Origin: Bacteroides bouchesdurhonensis
GTDB lineage: Bacteria > Bacteroidota > Bacteroidia > Bacteroidales > Bacteroidaceae
Length of the DNA: 64,000 nt
Direction of reading: 5' to 3'
Assembly (NCBI RefSeq): GCF_900155865.1
Contig: NZ_LT707006.1
Location: 89,751-153,750 of the forward strand
Shown: in pieces, positions 39,917 to 48,174 of the stretch
How the letters are laid out: the number at the start of each line of letters is the position of its first letter
Position numbering within the stretch: the stretch's first letter is position 1
Position numbers and translations under genes: made by a program
Notes under the pieces: generated by a model
Databases searched by the model: none
Told to the model about the DNA's origin: nothing
The model's input: only the letters and a program-made list of their open reading frames with translations

Positions 39917-40237
39917 TCATGAGGTAATTGAACTGATTGTTTTGGGTTTTATCCAAAAACATAACATTGGAACTTTTTGAAATTTTGTCAAGCACATTTC
40001 CGCATCATTTAATAACAGAACTCTACTCCAATTATCTGCTTTAATTTGAGAAAAGTCCATTTCCTCATATTTAATATCAGTAGTATCCTGCTGAAGATCA
40101 TGCAAATGAGCATCTGAATAAAAGAAAATAAATTCGTCCTTATGAGACAATATTTTCTCACGCAAAACGGAGTATTTCTTCTCTTCCGCTTTAAACAGAT
40201 GGCTAAAAAGCTGTTTATCAAGATATATAGTAACCAT
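39917..40237 (-). pseudogene. Truncated PIN-like protein fragment
   Basis: The 106-codon frame begins MVTIYLDKQLFSHLF and continues with SDAHLHDLQQDTTDIKYEEM, a pattern like the first acidic residues of PIN-domain nucleases. It then runs into a Cys/Trp/Pro-rich tail that looks frameshifted and stops early. A complete PIN-type domain would be considerably longer. It starts 26 bp after rhuM and was probably in its operon. The PIN assignment is tentative. Confidence 0.45.
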
Positions 40238-40263
40238 TGTTTGTATTCTAATAAAGAAAATTA

Positions 40264-41244
40264 CTATTTATCTTTCAGTTTCTTGATTTCTCTATCAAAA
40301 TCGCTTTCAAGCAAATTCATTTCACGTTTACGATAGATCTCGAATTCTTTTTCAGCTTTCTCAATCGCTTGTTTATGCGAAACATTCCCTTTGCCAATCA
40401 ATACTTTTCGTTTATGAGCGACAATCTGATTGTCAAGTGCCTCTATCCAGTCTTTCATCGTCATTGGATTCATTTCCAATGCCTGAAATTCGGCAAAGTC
40501 TAAGAAACCGGAGACAAGCAAATTCAAACGTTGGAGTTCTATTTCCGACAAGTAGTTTTTGGCAATCTTCACATCATCCTTGGTTACATAGTTACCTTTA
40601 AAGTTAGTCATTCCCACAAACGGCTTTTCATTATCTACCCGATGATATATTACTTCAGCTGCCGTATTCTCGTGAACAGCATAGTGTAGTTTATTTTGCA
40701 CAGTTGCAAAAAATGCTTTGGTCATTTCGCTACGGGGATCATAATCAGTTGCAGTGGCATAAATATCTGTAACTTGCTGATAAAAGTTACGTTCGCTGCT
40801 ACGAATGTCCCTGATGCGCTGCAATAACTCGCGGAAATAACGGTTGCTGCCTTGCTTTAAACGCTCATCATCCATAGTAAACCCTTTCTGAATATACTCA
40901 TGCAAACGTTGGGTTGCCCAACGACGGAAGCGTGTAGCCACTTGCGACTGAACACGATATCCTAAGGCAATTACCATATCAAGGTTATAGTGTACGATAC
41001 TACGCTGTACCCGACGGTTACCTTCTTGGCGAACTGTCAAGAATTCCTTTACAGTTCGTTTAATATCCAACTCACCATCGTTTAGGATATTCTCTATATG
41101 TTGGCTGATATTCTGTTTTGTTGTATCATATATCTCTGCCAACTGTGCCTGTGTCAGCCATAAATCCTCATCAGCAAAGCGCACCGATACCCGAGTTATT
41201 TCGTTATCGTCTTGATACAATATTATCTTGTTCTCTTCGTTCAT
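40264..41244 (-). CDS. RhuM family protein
   Basis: The 326-residue protein has the full RhuM pattern: EDLWLTQAQLAEIYDTTKQN near residues 26-45, HYNLDMVIALGYRVQS near 87-102, and RFRRWATQRLHEYIQKGF near 107-124. The C-terminal half is helical. RhuM was named from a Salmonella pathogenicity island and is common beside restriction and conjugative modules, but its biochemical function is not known. The N-terminal part resembles a DNA-binding or BRO-like fold. It is preceded by a short ORF and followed by a truncated gene. Confidence 0.9.
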   Translation of the reverse strand: MNEENKIILYQDDNEITRVSVRFADEDLWLTQAQLAEIYDTTKQNISQHIENILNDGELDIKRTVKEFLTVRQEGNRRVQRSIVHYNLDMVIALGYRVQSQVATRFRRWATQRLHEYIQKGFTMDDERLKQGSNRYFRELLQRIRDIRSSERNFYQQVTDIYATATDYDPRSEMTKAFFATVQNKLHYAVHENTAAEVIYHRVDNEKPFVGMTNFKGNYVTKDDVKIAKNYLSEIELQRLNLLVSGFLDFAEFQALEMNPMTMKDWIEALDNQIVAHKRKVLIGKGNVSHKQAIEKAEKEFEIYRKREMNLLESDFDREIKKLKDK

Positions 41245-41249
41245 TATCT

Positions 41250-41429
41250 TTATTTCTTTTCTATAAATGAGAATTTCTCATAATCTAAACACATAGGTTT
41301 ATTATCCTTGATATAGAATAAATCACCTTGATAACTCGCATCAGTTTCATCGGAATATTTGTTGGAATTTTCTCTACCTACTCTCATTATTACTACAAAA
41401 ATACTCAATTTAAGCGAATTGCTGGCCAT
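41250..41429 (-). CDS. 59-codon ORF upstream of rhuM
   Basis: An ATG at 41429 opens a 59-codon frame ending 5 bp before the rhuM start. Its start overlaps the TAA of the regulator remnant by one base (TAATG). An internal ATG at 41387 follows a -7 element (TATTTTTG, plus 41396-41403) and would give 45 residues. The C-terminal part (YQGDLFYIKDNKPMCLDYEK) looks protein-like and hydrophilic. It could be a real small partner of RhuM or the 3' end of a truncated gene. No family recognised. Confidence 0.4.
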   Translation of the reverse strand: MASNSLKLSIFVVIMRVGRENSNKYSDETDASYQGDLFYIKDNKPMCLDYEKFSFIEKK

Positions 41430-41524
41430 TATTGCTGCAATTTATACTCTAATCCATATTCTTCCAGTTTACTGTACAGTGTTGTTCTGCCTATTCCAAG
41501 CAGTTTGGCGGCAACTTTGCGGTT
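41429..41524 (-). pseudogene. 3' remnant of an NtrC-type sigma-54 response regulator
   Basis: Thirty-one codons read NRKVAAKLLGIGRTTLYSKL then EEYGLEYKLQQ and a TAA. This is the Fis-type helix-turn-helix that ends NtrC-class activators. Upstream of codon 1 the frame has no further similarity, so the AAA+ and receiver domains are gone. RteB of Bacteroides conjugative transposons belongs to this class, and such a source is possible but not shown. Confidence 0.7.
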
Positions 41525-41982
41525 CTAACTCGTAAATGTCGTATGCGTAAGTCCCCTCTTTCCCTATTCCCATTCTGGATGAAGTGAAAAGAGGAGAACG
41601 CATCATGATGATTCCCCTCGCATCGAGATCATTGGGATTCTTCTGCACTACATCAAATATACGAAATAAAAGACGGAGATTGATAAAAAAACTCTCGAAA
41701 GTCTCCATTCTTAAAAAAGAATACTATAAACAGATCTTTCATTCATTCTCTTCACCGAAAAGCAACTTCCTTTTATTCAGGAAATTGCGGTGAATCCATG
41801 ATTCTTTTTCACCTTTCAGCCTACTTCACCTTCTTCACCAGATAAACATTCCCTTATTTTGTGTGACGGCGAGTCAATGCCGGGCACCAGCCTATAGTTC
41901 AGATTTCAGTTGGGCAAAAATTTGTGTGTGCTCAATATCGGTGCAGTCGATATCATGTTCCACCTCAACACAGATAAAACGC
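41525..41982. other. Spacer with short repeats and a gene tail cut by an IS
   Basis: No full gene. TTCACC occurs three times at 41809-41839. On the minus strand 41892-41982 is an open frame ending in ...IEHTQIFAQLKSEL and a TAG. It is interrupted upstream by the insertion-sequence end, so it looks like the last 30 or so codons of an unidentified gene. Confidence 0.4.
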
Positions 41983-42630
41983 CAGGGCAGACGCATTAAA
42001 ATATAGCGTTTAGCAAAAGTTTTTCCAGATAGTTTTCATCCCATCCCGCTTTTAGTCTTTTCAAGTTCATACTACCCTTTGTTTCCTTATCATTCTTTAA
42101 AATAGAGAGTGCCATTTTCGTTACTGCCGAAAAATTTCTAGCCGCATTCTTGACCTTCTTGCTATCGTCTTCCCTAAAGGTAACATCCAACTGCCAATGT
42201 AGATTATTTTCAATAGACCAGTGTTGCCTGATAGCCGAAGAGATTTCTTCCGGGGTTGTATTATCCAATGAAGTTATATAATACCTGTTTTCTTGAGTAC
42301 GTTCTCCCGTCGACATTATTATTCTTTCAGATTTCACACCTACAATTGACTTCAATCCTACAAATTTATTTTTGAACATGCTCTCCATGATAGAACCGTA
42401 AGTGACTACAGTACATATTCTTTTTTCAAGCCTACCATGTCCTGTACTTTCGGAGATATGCCGGGTAACTCTATTAAAGATAACATCTCTGTTTTCATAA
42501 CCATCAATGATTTCCTTTGCTAACTTATAACTCTTTTTCTGATTTTTCTTTAAGGCGATAATGTAGTTTAATACAATAATAGAAATCAAAACACTTGAAA
42601 AATGGTAAATTATTTAATGCGTATGCCCTG
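41983..42630. mobile_element. Internally deleted ISAs1-family insertion sequence
   Basis: Terminal inverted repeats CAGGGCAGACGCATTAAA (41983-42000) and TTTAATGCGTATGCCCTG (42613-42630) match at 17 of 18 positions and begin with CAGGG, as in the ISAs1 family. The element is only 648 bp, about half a full ISAs1-type copy. It carries only the 3' part of a transposase gene, whose stop codon lies inside one inverted repeat. No matching target-site duplication was found in the flanks, consistent with later rearrangement. Confidence 0.8.
41996..42589 (-). pseudogene. ISAs1-family transposase, N-terminal part missing
   Basis: The frame encodes about 197 residues from NYIIALKKNQKKSYKLAKEI to the end, including the strongly conserved ISAs1 block HWSIENNLHWQLDVTFREDD, which contains the last catalytic acidic residue. 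The N-terminal half with the first catalytic Asp residues is absent; the sequence before NYIIALKKNQ (ISIIVL) is not transposase-like and runs into the IS terminus. The enzyme cannot be active. Confidence 0.85.
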
Positions 42631-43251
42631 CATCTGATTAAATTTATATATCTTAAAAACAGGATTGAGATTAGGAGTGTGAAAGCTGGTCCTACACAAG
42701 AGCATATGGGATGTTGTATAGAACCTTACCATATAAGTGCTTTTGATACTTTCTATCACAATGGAAAGAAACTTAGCCCAAAAAAATTTACTGTAGCCCG
42801 TGTAGATGGGGATTGTATAGAAATCAGCCCATTCAACGCAATTACGCTGTCGGGGAGTGCAGATATTATCTATCAACAAGACGCAAATACCCATTTCGAA
42901 ATTTACGGTTCTGACAATATAATCTCAATACTGAAAATCTATGTCGATAAAAACACGCTATTTATAAAGTATCCCAATAACATCAATATAAGAGATAGAG
43001 GAACATTAGAAATCAGAGTTTCTTCTCCCGAACTGAATAGTATGGGAATCAATGGTTCGGGAAATATACAGCTTACCAATAGCATACAAACGAAAAAGAA
43101 TGTAGAAGTAAACATCAATGGCTCCGGAGACATCAGTTGCAATGTAAGCGAAAAACTATCCGCACAGTTTACCGGTGGAGGTAGCCTTTCCTACAAAGGT
43201 AACCCGCAAGAAGTAAACGGTCCCCAGAAAAAGTTACATAAGCTCGACTAA
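42631..43251 (+). pseudogene. DUF2807 (head GIN) protein, 5' end lost at the IS edge
   Basis: The frame encodes about 207 residues and can be opened only by a TTG at 42595 inside the insertion sequence, so the native 5' end with its signal peptide is missing. The body from residue 70 on is a DUF2807 right-handed beta-repeat: ISPFNAITLSGSADIIYQQD, then MGINGSGNIQL and EVNINGSGDIS. Such proteins are normally exported and their role is unknown. The stretch before VARVDGDCIEI is unlike the family and may be out of frame. Confidence 0.7.
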
Positions 43252-43268
43252 AAACAGGAAACATAAAA

Positions 43269-43305
43269 GGGCTACTGCATCACGCGGTAGCCCATTTATT
43301 TAGTT
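43269..43305 (+). terminator. Terminator after the DUF2807 gene
   Basis: GGGCTAC (43269-43275) pairs with GTAGCCC (43287-43293) with an inner GC/GC pair, followed by ATTTATTTAGTTAGTTTT. Confidence 0.75.
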
Positions 43306-43413
43306 AGTTTTATTATAAAAATTTGAGAGAATTGAAAACTTCACAGTTTCGCTTTCGTTTTTGTTTTAATTAAGCACACTAACTATATTATATGTTAAAG
43401 CAAATGAAAATGT

Positions 43414-43890
43414 CTATTCTTGCATAACTTTCACCTTATTGATCTTGGCAAGGCTATCCGCCAACGCCTGATCTGCTTTCGCATCATTTGAAAATGCGAC
43501 TGAAGGAGCAGTTACTTGTTTACCAATGGTATCCGTTGCCAACACTCTACCATCATCACCGGAGAATGAATGCTGTGCCACATTTCCTAAAGAAAGAATG
43601 ATTGCAACCACAGCAGCAGCCTTAAATAGTGGAACAAAACGACTAACCAACGTCAAGCGTTTAGCCTTCACTACCGGAGTTTCCACTTGTGACAGAATAC
43701 GTGCATCAAAGTCTTCGCCCAGCCCTTCTTCCTGCTGAACCTGCTGATAAACAAACAAGTTCTTATAGCGAAGCAAATGAGCAGGTACTTCTCCTTTTGA
43801 GAAGAAGTCACGCAATTGAGATTCTTCTTCTAAGGAAGTTTCGCATTGCCAATATCGCTCTAAAAGCTGTTCTATATTCTTATAATCCAT
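43414..43890 (-). CDS. Probable anti-sigma factor partner of the ECF sigma gene
   Basis: The 158-residue protein has a cytoplasmic N-terminus (DYKNIEQLLERYWQCETSLE) and one membrane helix about residues 88-105 (FKAAAVVAIILSLGNVA). A periplasmic tail of about 50 residues follows. Size, topology and position directly after an ECF sigma gene (11-bp overlap) point to an anti-sigma or membrane sensor. It lacks the FecR domain and a HxxxCxxC zinc motif, so it is not a classical FecR or ZAS protein. The start is the ATG at 43890; the upstream frame opens with TTG. Confidence 0.65.
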   Translation of the reverse strand: MDYKNIEQLLERYWQCETSLEEESQLRDFFSKGEVPAHLLRYKNLFVYQQVQQEEGLGEDFDARILSQVETPVVKAKRLTLVSRFVPLFKAAAVVAIILSLGNVAQHSFSGDDGRVLATDTIGKQVTAPSVAFSNDAKADQALADSLAKINKVKVMQE

Positions 43891-44389
43891 ATTCGTCAAT
43901 TTCTAAATATCTTTGTTTTACCTTTTGTCTGGCTCTGAAAAGGTTTACTTTTACCTGTTCTTCAGTCAGATTCAGTAAGATTGCTATTTTTTTATAGCTT
44001 TCACCTTCAATATCCCTCAGTTGCATGATAAGCCGCTGTTTTTCGGGAAGTTCGTTTACCAGTCGATTTATAATGTTCATTTTCTCATCATGAACCAACT
44101 GATCATACGGACCGTTTGCATCAGGTTCTTCCTCCATCTCCGGGGTGAGTCCAACATTCTGAGCTTCTCTCTTTTGACTACGGTCTATTGCCAAGTTCTT
44201 TGCCACTATCAGGCAATAGGCTTCAACCGATTCAAACTGAGACCACTCATCACGCTTGTTCCACACTCTTATCATGGTGTCCTGAACGATATCTTCGGCT
44301 TCTGCCCTATCCAGAGTTATTCTGAGAGCCAATCGAAAGAGTTTATCCTTCAACGGCAAAATATCGTTTCGGAAGCTGATTTCTTGCAT
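43880..44389 (-). CDS. ECF RNA polymerase sigma factor
   Basis: The 169-residue protein has sigma-70 region 2 (LDRAEAEDIVQDTMIRVW near 28-45) and region 4 (LPEKQRLIMQLRDIEG near 115-130, EEQVKVNLFRARQKV near 143-157). Regions 1 and 3 are absent, which defines an ECF type. It should direct polymerase to ECF promoters in response to an envelope signal. A matching ECF-type promoter lies 12 bp upstream, suggesting autoregulation. No susC/susD pair is near, so it is not a PUL regulator by context. Confidence 0.92.
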   Translation of the reverse strand: MQEISFRNDILPLKDKLFRLALRITLDRAEAEDIVQDTMIRVWNKRDEWSQFESVEAYCLIVAKNLAIDRSQKREAQNVGLTPEMEEEPDANGPYDQLVHDEKMNIINRLVNELPEKQRLIMQLRDIEGESYKKIAILLNLTEEQVKVNLFRARQKVKQRYLEIDEYGL

Positions 44390-44401
44390 CTCTATAAGAA
44401 T

Positions 44402-44426
44402 GACGGGCTAGGATTCGAAAAGTTAC
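44402..44426 (-). promoter_or_regulatory. ECF-type promoter of the sigma/anti-sigma operon
   Basis: On the minus strand GTAAC (plus 44422-44426) is followed after exactly 16 bp by CGTC (plus 44402-44405). This fits the ECF pattern of an AAC-type -35 and CGTC -10, and ends 12 bp before the sigma start. Confidence 0.65.
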
Positions 44427-44450
44427 AGTCGCCCACTACATTTTTTTGAA

Positions 44451-45224
44451 TTATTTTTTGATCCTGGTTCCTCCGTTTTCATTAATCGCTGATGCTAAGG
44501 TGATTATCACCTCTGACACCCCTGCATTAATTGCCTCAAAAGAATTCTCTAACTTAGGAATCATACCACCTTGGATAACGCCATCAGCAACGTATTGTTC
44601 AAATTCTCCACGAGTAATCTGTGGAATCACACTATCATCATCATTCTCGTCACGCAGCACTCCTTTTTTCTCAAAACAATAAACCAATGTCACATCAAAC
44701 AAAGTTGATAAGGCCTTAGCTGTCTCTCCGGCAATCGTGTCTGCATTGGTATTCAACATATTACCTTGACCATCATGCGTCAGTGGTGCCATCACAGGAA
44801 CTACCCCCTTATGAATTAAATCTGATAATAAAGAAGCATCTACCTTCTCAACATCCCCCACAAATCCGTAATCAACATCTTTTACGGGACGTTTTACCGA
44901 ACGGATCACGTTCATATCTGCTCCGGTCAATCCAAGAGCATTGACACCACGAGCTTGCAGACCTGCTACAATATTCTTATTTACCAATCCGCCATATACC
45001 ATTGTCACCACTTTGAGTGTTTCCTCATCTGTGATTCGGCGGCCATTCACCATTTTACTCTCAATTCCCAGTAGCGTGGCAATCTTCGTAGCCGAACGTC
45101 CTCCACCATGAACCAATACTTTGTGCCCCTCAACGCCGGCAAAATCGTCCAACAACTGACGAAGGGTGGCTTCCTCTTCTACGATTTTGCCACCCACTTT
45201 AATGACTGTTAGTTTTTCTCTCAT
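44451..45224 (-). CDS. argB: Acetylglutamate kinase family (ArgB)
   Basis: The 257-residue amino acid kinase phosphorylates N-acylglutamate in arginine synthesis. It shows KVGGKI near residue 9, LVHGGGRSATKIATLLGIES near 38-57, and NTNADTIAGETAKAL near 157-171. Bacteroides are known to use N-succinyl rather than N-acetyl intermediates at the transcarbamylase step, so the natural substrate may be N-succinylglutamate. It lies 12 bp after speA and is probably co-transcribed, an unusual pairing of arginine synthesis with arginine breakdown. Confidence 0.93.
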   Translation of the reverse strand: MREKLTVIKVGGKIVEEEATLRQLLDDFAGVEGHKVLVHGGGRSATKIATLLGIESKMVNGRRITDEETLKVVTMVYGGLVNKNIVAGLQARGVNALGLTGADMNVIRSVKRPVKDVDYGFVGDVEKVDASLLSDLIHKGVVPVMAPLTHDGQGNMLNTNADTIAGETAKALSTLFDVTLVYCFEKKGVLRDENDDDSVIPQITRGEFEQYVADGVIQGGMIPKLENSFEAINAGVSEVIITLASAINENGGTRIKK

Positions 45225-45236
45225 TTTTTATTATTC

Positions 45237-47129
45237 CTATTCCAAATAAGTATAACCATAAAGTCCCGAACGATAATTAGAAAGAAACTCTTTTCCCTCT
45301 TCCAAAGAAATTCGTCCTTCTTTGACTGATTTTGTAACCCACGTTTCAAGAGTACGAACCAACTTCTTCGGATTATATTGCACATAGTCTAAGACTTCTG
45401 CTACGGTTTCTCCATCAATTATCTGTTCAATATTATATCCCTTTTCATTCACAGAAACATGCACTGCATTCGTATCACCAAACAAATTGTGCATATCTCC
45501 CAAAATCTCCTGATAAGCTCCGACTAAAAAGACAGCAACATAATAAGGCTCCGACTTCTTCAGACTATGAACCGGCATATAATGCGCCACATTCCGGGTA
45601 GAAATAAAATTAGCGATCTTACCGTCAGAGTCACAAGTTATATCTTGCAATGTAGCCGAGCGATCCGGTTTCTCATCCAACCGCTGAATCGGCATGATCG
45701 GGAATATCTGATCGATTGCCCAAGAGTCAGGAAGTGACTGGAACAAGGAGAAGTTACAGAAATATTTATCGGCCAACAACTTAGACAATCCACGAAATTC
45801 GTCGGGTGCATGTTTCAAACCTTCGGCAATCTGGTTGATCTCTCGTGTAATGGACCAATACAAGCGTTCAATCTGCGCACGTGTTTTTAGATCCACAATT
45901 CCATGACTGAACAAGTCAAGTGCTTCTTCACGAATTTGCTGAGCGTCATGCCATGCTTCCAACATTTTATTTTGATTCAATGTATCCCAGATGCTATACA
46001 ATTCTTGCACCAATTCATGAGCATCTTCAGTAATCACTTCTTCATCGTCCCATTCGGGTAAAGTGGCAGTTTCCAACACCTCAAAGATAAGCACAGAGTG
46101 ATGAGCAGTCAATGCGCGTCCACTCTCAGTAATTATATTCGGATGTGGGATACCATTTTTATCGCTGACATCTACCAAGGTAGAAATAGAGTCATTCACA
46201 TATTCCTGAATCGAATAATTTACACTACCACCGTTATCAGAAGAACGAGTGCCGTCATAATCAACTCCAAGTCCACCGCCAATATCCACAAATTCTACCT
46301 TAAAGCCCATTGCATGAAGTTGTACATAGAATTGAGATGCTTCACGCAAAGCAGTTTTGATACGACGAATCTTAGTGATCTGGCTACCAATATGAAAATG
46401 AATCAGTTTAAGACAATCTTTCAGTCCTTTACTTTCCATATAGTCGAGTGCTTCAAGAAGCTCACTGGAAGTTAATCCGAATTTGCTGGCATCCCCTCCG
46501 GATTCTTCCCATTTTCCACTGCCGGAAGAAGCCAGTTTAATACGAATGCCTATATTGGGTTGAACATTCAGCTGTTTCGCCATCTTAGCAATCAACTTTA
46601 ATTCATTCATTTTCTCCACCACCAAGAAGATTCGTTTTCCCATCTTCTGAGCAAGTAAAGCTAACTCAATATAGCTCTCGTCTTTATAACCGTTGCAAAC
46701 AATCAATGAGTCAGAATCCGTATTAACAGCAATTACAGCATGTAGTTCCGGCTTAGAACCAGCTTCCAATCCGAGATTGAATTTCTTACCGTGACTAATG
46801 ATTTCCTCTACCACGGGGCGCATCTGGTTTACTTTAATCGGATAGATAATAAAGTTCTCGGCTTTATAACCGTATTCTTCTGCTGCTTGTTTAAAGCAGG
46901 AAGACATCTTTTCAATACGGTTGTCCAATATATCCGGAAAACGCACCAGCATAGGGGTGGTTACATCACGCAACTGCAGTTCATCGACCAATTCTTTCAG
47001 ATCGACGGCCACTCCATCTTTACACGGTGTAACAACGACATGACCATTGTCATTAATACTAAAGTACGAAGTACCCCAACCTGTAATGTTGTAGAGTTCT
47101 TCAGAATCTTCAATACGCCACTTTCTCAT
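45237..47129 (-). CDS. speA: Biosynthetic arginine decarboxylase
   Basis: The 630-residue PLP enzyme converts arginine to agmatine, the first step to putrescine and spermidine. It has the fold III signature IIYPIKVNQ with the PLP lysine K99, and the later FHIGSQI and EFVDIGGGLGVDYDG motifs. Length is normal for SpeA. The start is MRKWRIEDSEELYNITGWG at 47129; the frame extended to 47171 overlaps the -7 element (47169-47176). Confidence 0.96.
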   Translation of the reverse strand: MRKWRIEDSEELYNITGWGTSYFSINDNGHVVVTPCKDGVAVDLKELVDELQLRDVTTPMLVRFPDILDNRIEKMSSCFKQAAEEYGYKAENFIIYPIKVNQMRPVVEEIISHGKKFNLGLEAGSKPELHAVIAVNTDSDSLIVCNGYKDESYIELALLAQKMGKRIFLVVEKMNELKLIAKMAKQLNVQPNIGIRIKLASSGSGKWEESGGDASKFGLTSSELLEALDYMESKGLKDCLKLIHFHIGSQITKIRRIKTALREASQFYVQLHAMGFKVEFVDIGGGLGVDYDGTRSSDNGGSVNYSIQEYVNDSISTLVDVSDKNGIPHPNIITESGRALTAHHSVLIFEVLETATLPEWDDEEVITEDAHELVQELYSIWDTLNQNKMLEAWHDAQQIREEALDLFSHGIVDLKTRAQIERLYWSITREINQIAEGLKHAPDEFRGLSKLLADKYFCNFSLFQSLPDSWAIDQIFPIMPIQRLDEKPDRSATLQDITCDSDGKIANFISTRNVAHYMPVHSLKKSEPYYVAVFLVGAYQEILGDMHNLFGDTNAVHVSVNEKGYNIEQIIDGETVAEVLDYVQYNPKKLVRTLETWVTKSVKEGRISLEEGKEFLSNYRSGLYGYTYLE

Positions 47130-47168
47130 TTTTCTGTTATTCAGTGTTTTTAGTAAATAATTAGTTGA

Positions 47169-47176
47169 CAAAAATA
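47169..47176 (-). promoter_or_regulatory. -7 element of speA-argB
   Basis: TATTTTTG on the minus strand, about 40 bp before the speA ATG. It decides the start. Confidence 0.6.
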
Positions 47177-47199
47177 CAGATTTATCTACAGGTTGCCAA

Positions 47200-47340
47200 C
47201 TAATTGGATATTATTTCTTTCAATCGGTCCATATCCTGCAAAAAAGTAGCTGTATATTTAGGAAACCATTCTGCCGCAGGTTTCCCGGATATTTTTATCC
47301 GATCGGATAGTTCCTCGAATCTCTCTTGTAAAGTTCTCAT
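47200..47340 (-). CDS. Small 46-residue protein between aroK and speA
   Basis: ATG at 47340 opens a frame for a helical, charged protein starting MRTLQERFEELSDRIKISG and ending RLKEIISN. A longer in-frame extension exists but is Cys/hydrophobic-rich and unconvincing. The residue pattern suggests one or two amphipathic helices. No family recognised. It lies on the same strand as aroK and speA with no clear promoter of its own. Confidence 0.5.
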   Translation of the reverse strand: MRTLQERFEELSDRIKISGKPAAEWFPKYTATFLQDMDRLKEIISN

Positions 47341-47495
47341 GATTATAGTTTTATCCCACTTTGTTAGTAATAACATACAACGAGCAATGAAGCCGTATTG
47401 CAAGTGCAATTTACTAATATTGACTGAATGAACAACAAAGAGAACCCCAAAAGGACATGGACAACCCAAAATGTTCTTAGTTATCCCCTTATAGT

Positions 47496-48023
47496 CTATA
47501 ATCCCAGCAATTCCTGCAAACGTTTCACCGAAGCTTCAATTTGGTGACGATCTTCCAATTCTTCAGCATTGAAAACATACTGCGCTTGTGTATAAAATGA
47601 GGACCTTCTTTCAAGTGCCTGAACAATAAACGCTTTCAGTTCATCATCCTGTTTTCCTTGAAGGATAGGACGTTGTTGTTTGGCAATACGCAAGCGACGA
47701 AAAAGAATATCCGGATGAACATCCAGAAAAACAGTCTTTCCTGCTCGATTCATAAACTCCATGTTATCAAAAAAACAAGGGGCACCTCCTCCTGTAGAAA
47801 TAACCACATTCTCAAACTCGGCTACCTCATGAAGCATATTTCTTTCTAACTCCCGGAAACCAACTTCACCACGTTCTTTGAACAACTCTCCTACAGTTTT
47901 ATGAAAACGTTCTTCAATATACCAATCCAAATCAATGAATGGTATATTGAGTTTACGGGCAAATGCTTTACCTAAGGTTGTTTTACCGGCACCCATATAA
48001 CCGGTCAGGAATATACGAACCAT
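47496..48023 (-). CDS. aroK: Shikimate kinase
   Basis: The 175-residue P-loop kinase phosphorylates shikimate in the chorismate pathway. Walker A is GYMGAGKTTLGKAFA (residues 8-22). The shikimate-binding FIDLDWYIEE with DxD follows, then GGGAP near residue 79 and the lid arginine region RRLRIAKQQRP. Length is typical. It has an A-rich leader and no evident operon partner. Confidence 0.96.
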   Translation of the reverse strand: MVRIFLTGYMGAGKTTLGKAFARKLNIPFIDLDWYIEERFHKTVGELFKERGEVGFRELERNMLHEVAEFENVVISTGGGAPCFFDNMEFMNRAGKTVFLDVHPDILFRRLRIAKQQRPILQGKQDDELKAFIVQALERRSSFYTQAQYVFNAEELEDRHQIEASVKRLQELLGL

Positions 48024-48174
48024 AAATGACTAATTTTGCTCACAAAATTAATCATTTAATGGATAATGGATAATGAATAATGAATAATTCTCAACTGAGA
48101 TATAAGAAAAAGGCGGAACGAATGAAAATCAAAAATTTGAGCCCAGGAACTTAGAGAAAATAAAGTGGCTATTT

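Noticed and set aside
41584..41793. A 69-codon plus-strand frame in the island spacer
   Set aside because: No promoter, no similarity, and it overlaps repeat-like sequence; open by chance in a non-coding stretch.
41973..42640. Target-site duplication around the ISAs1 derivative
   Set aside because: The 8-10 bases flanking the two inverted repeats do not match each other.
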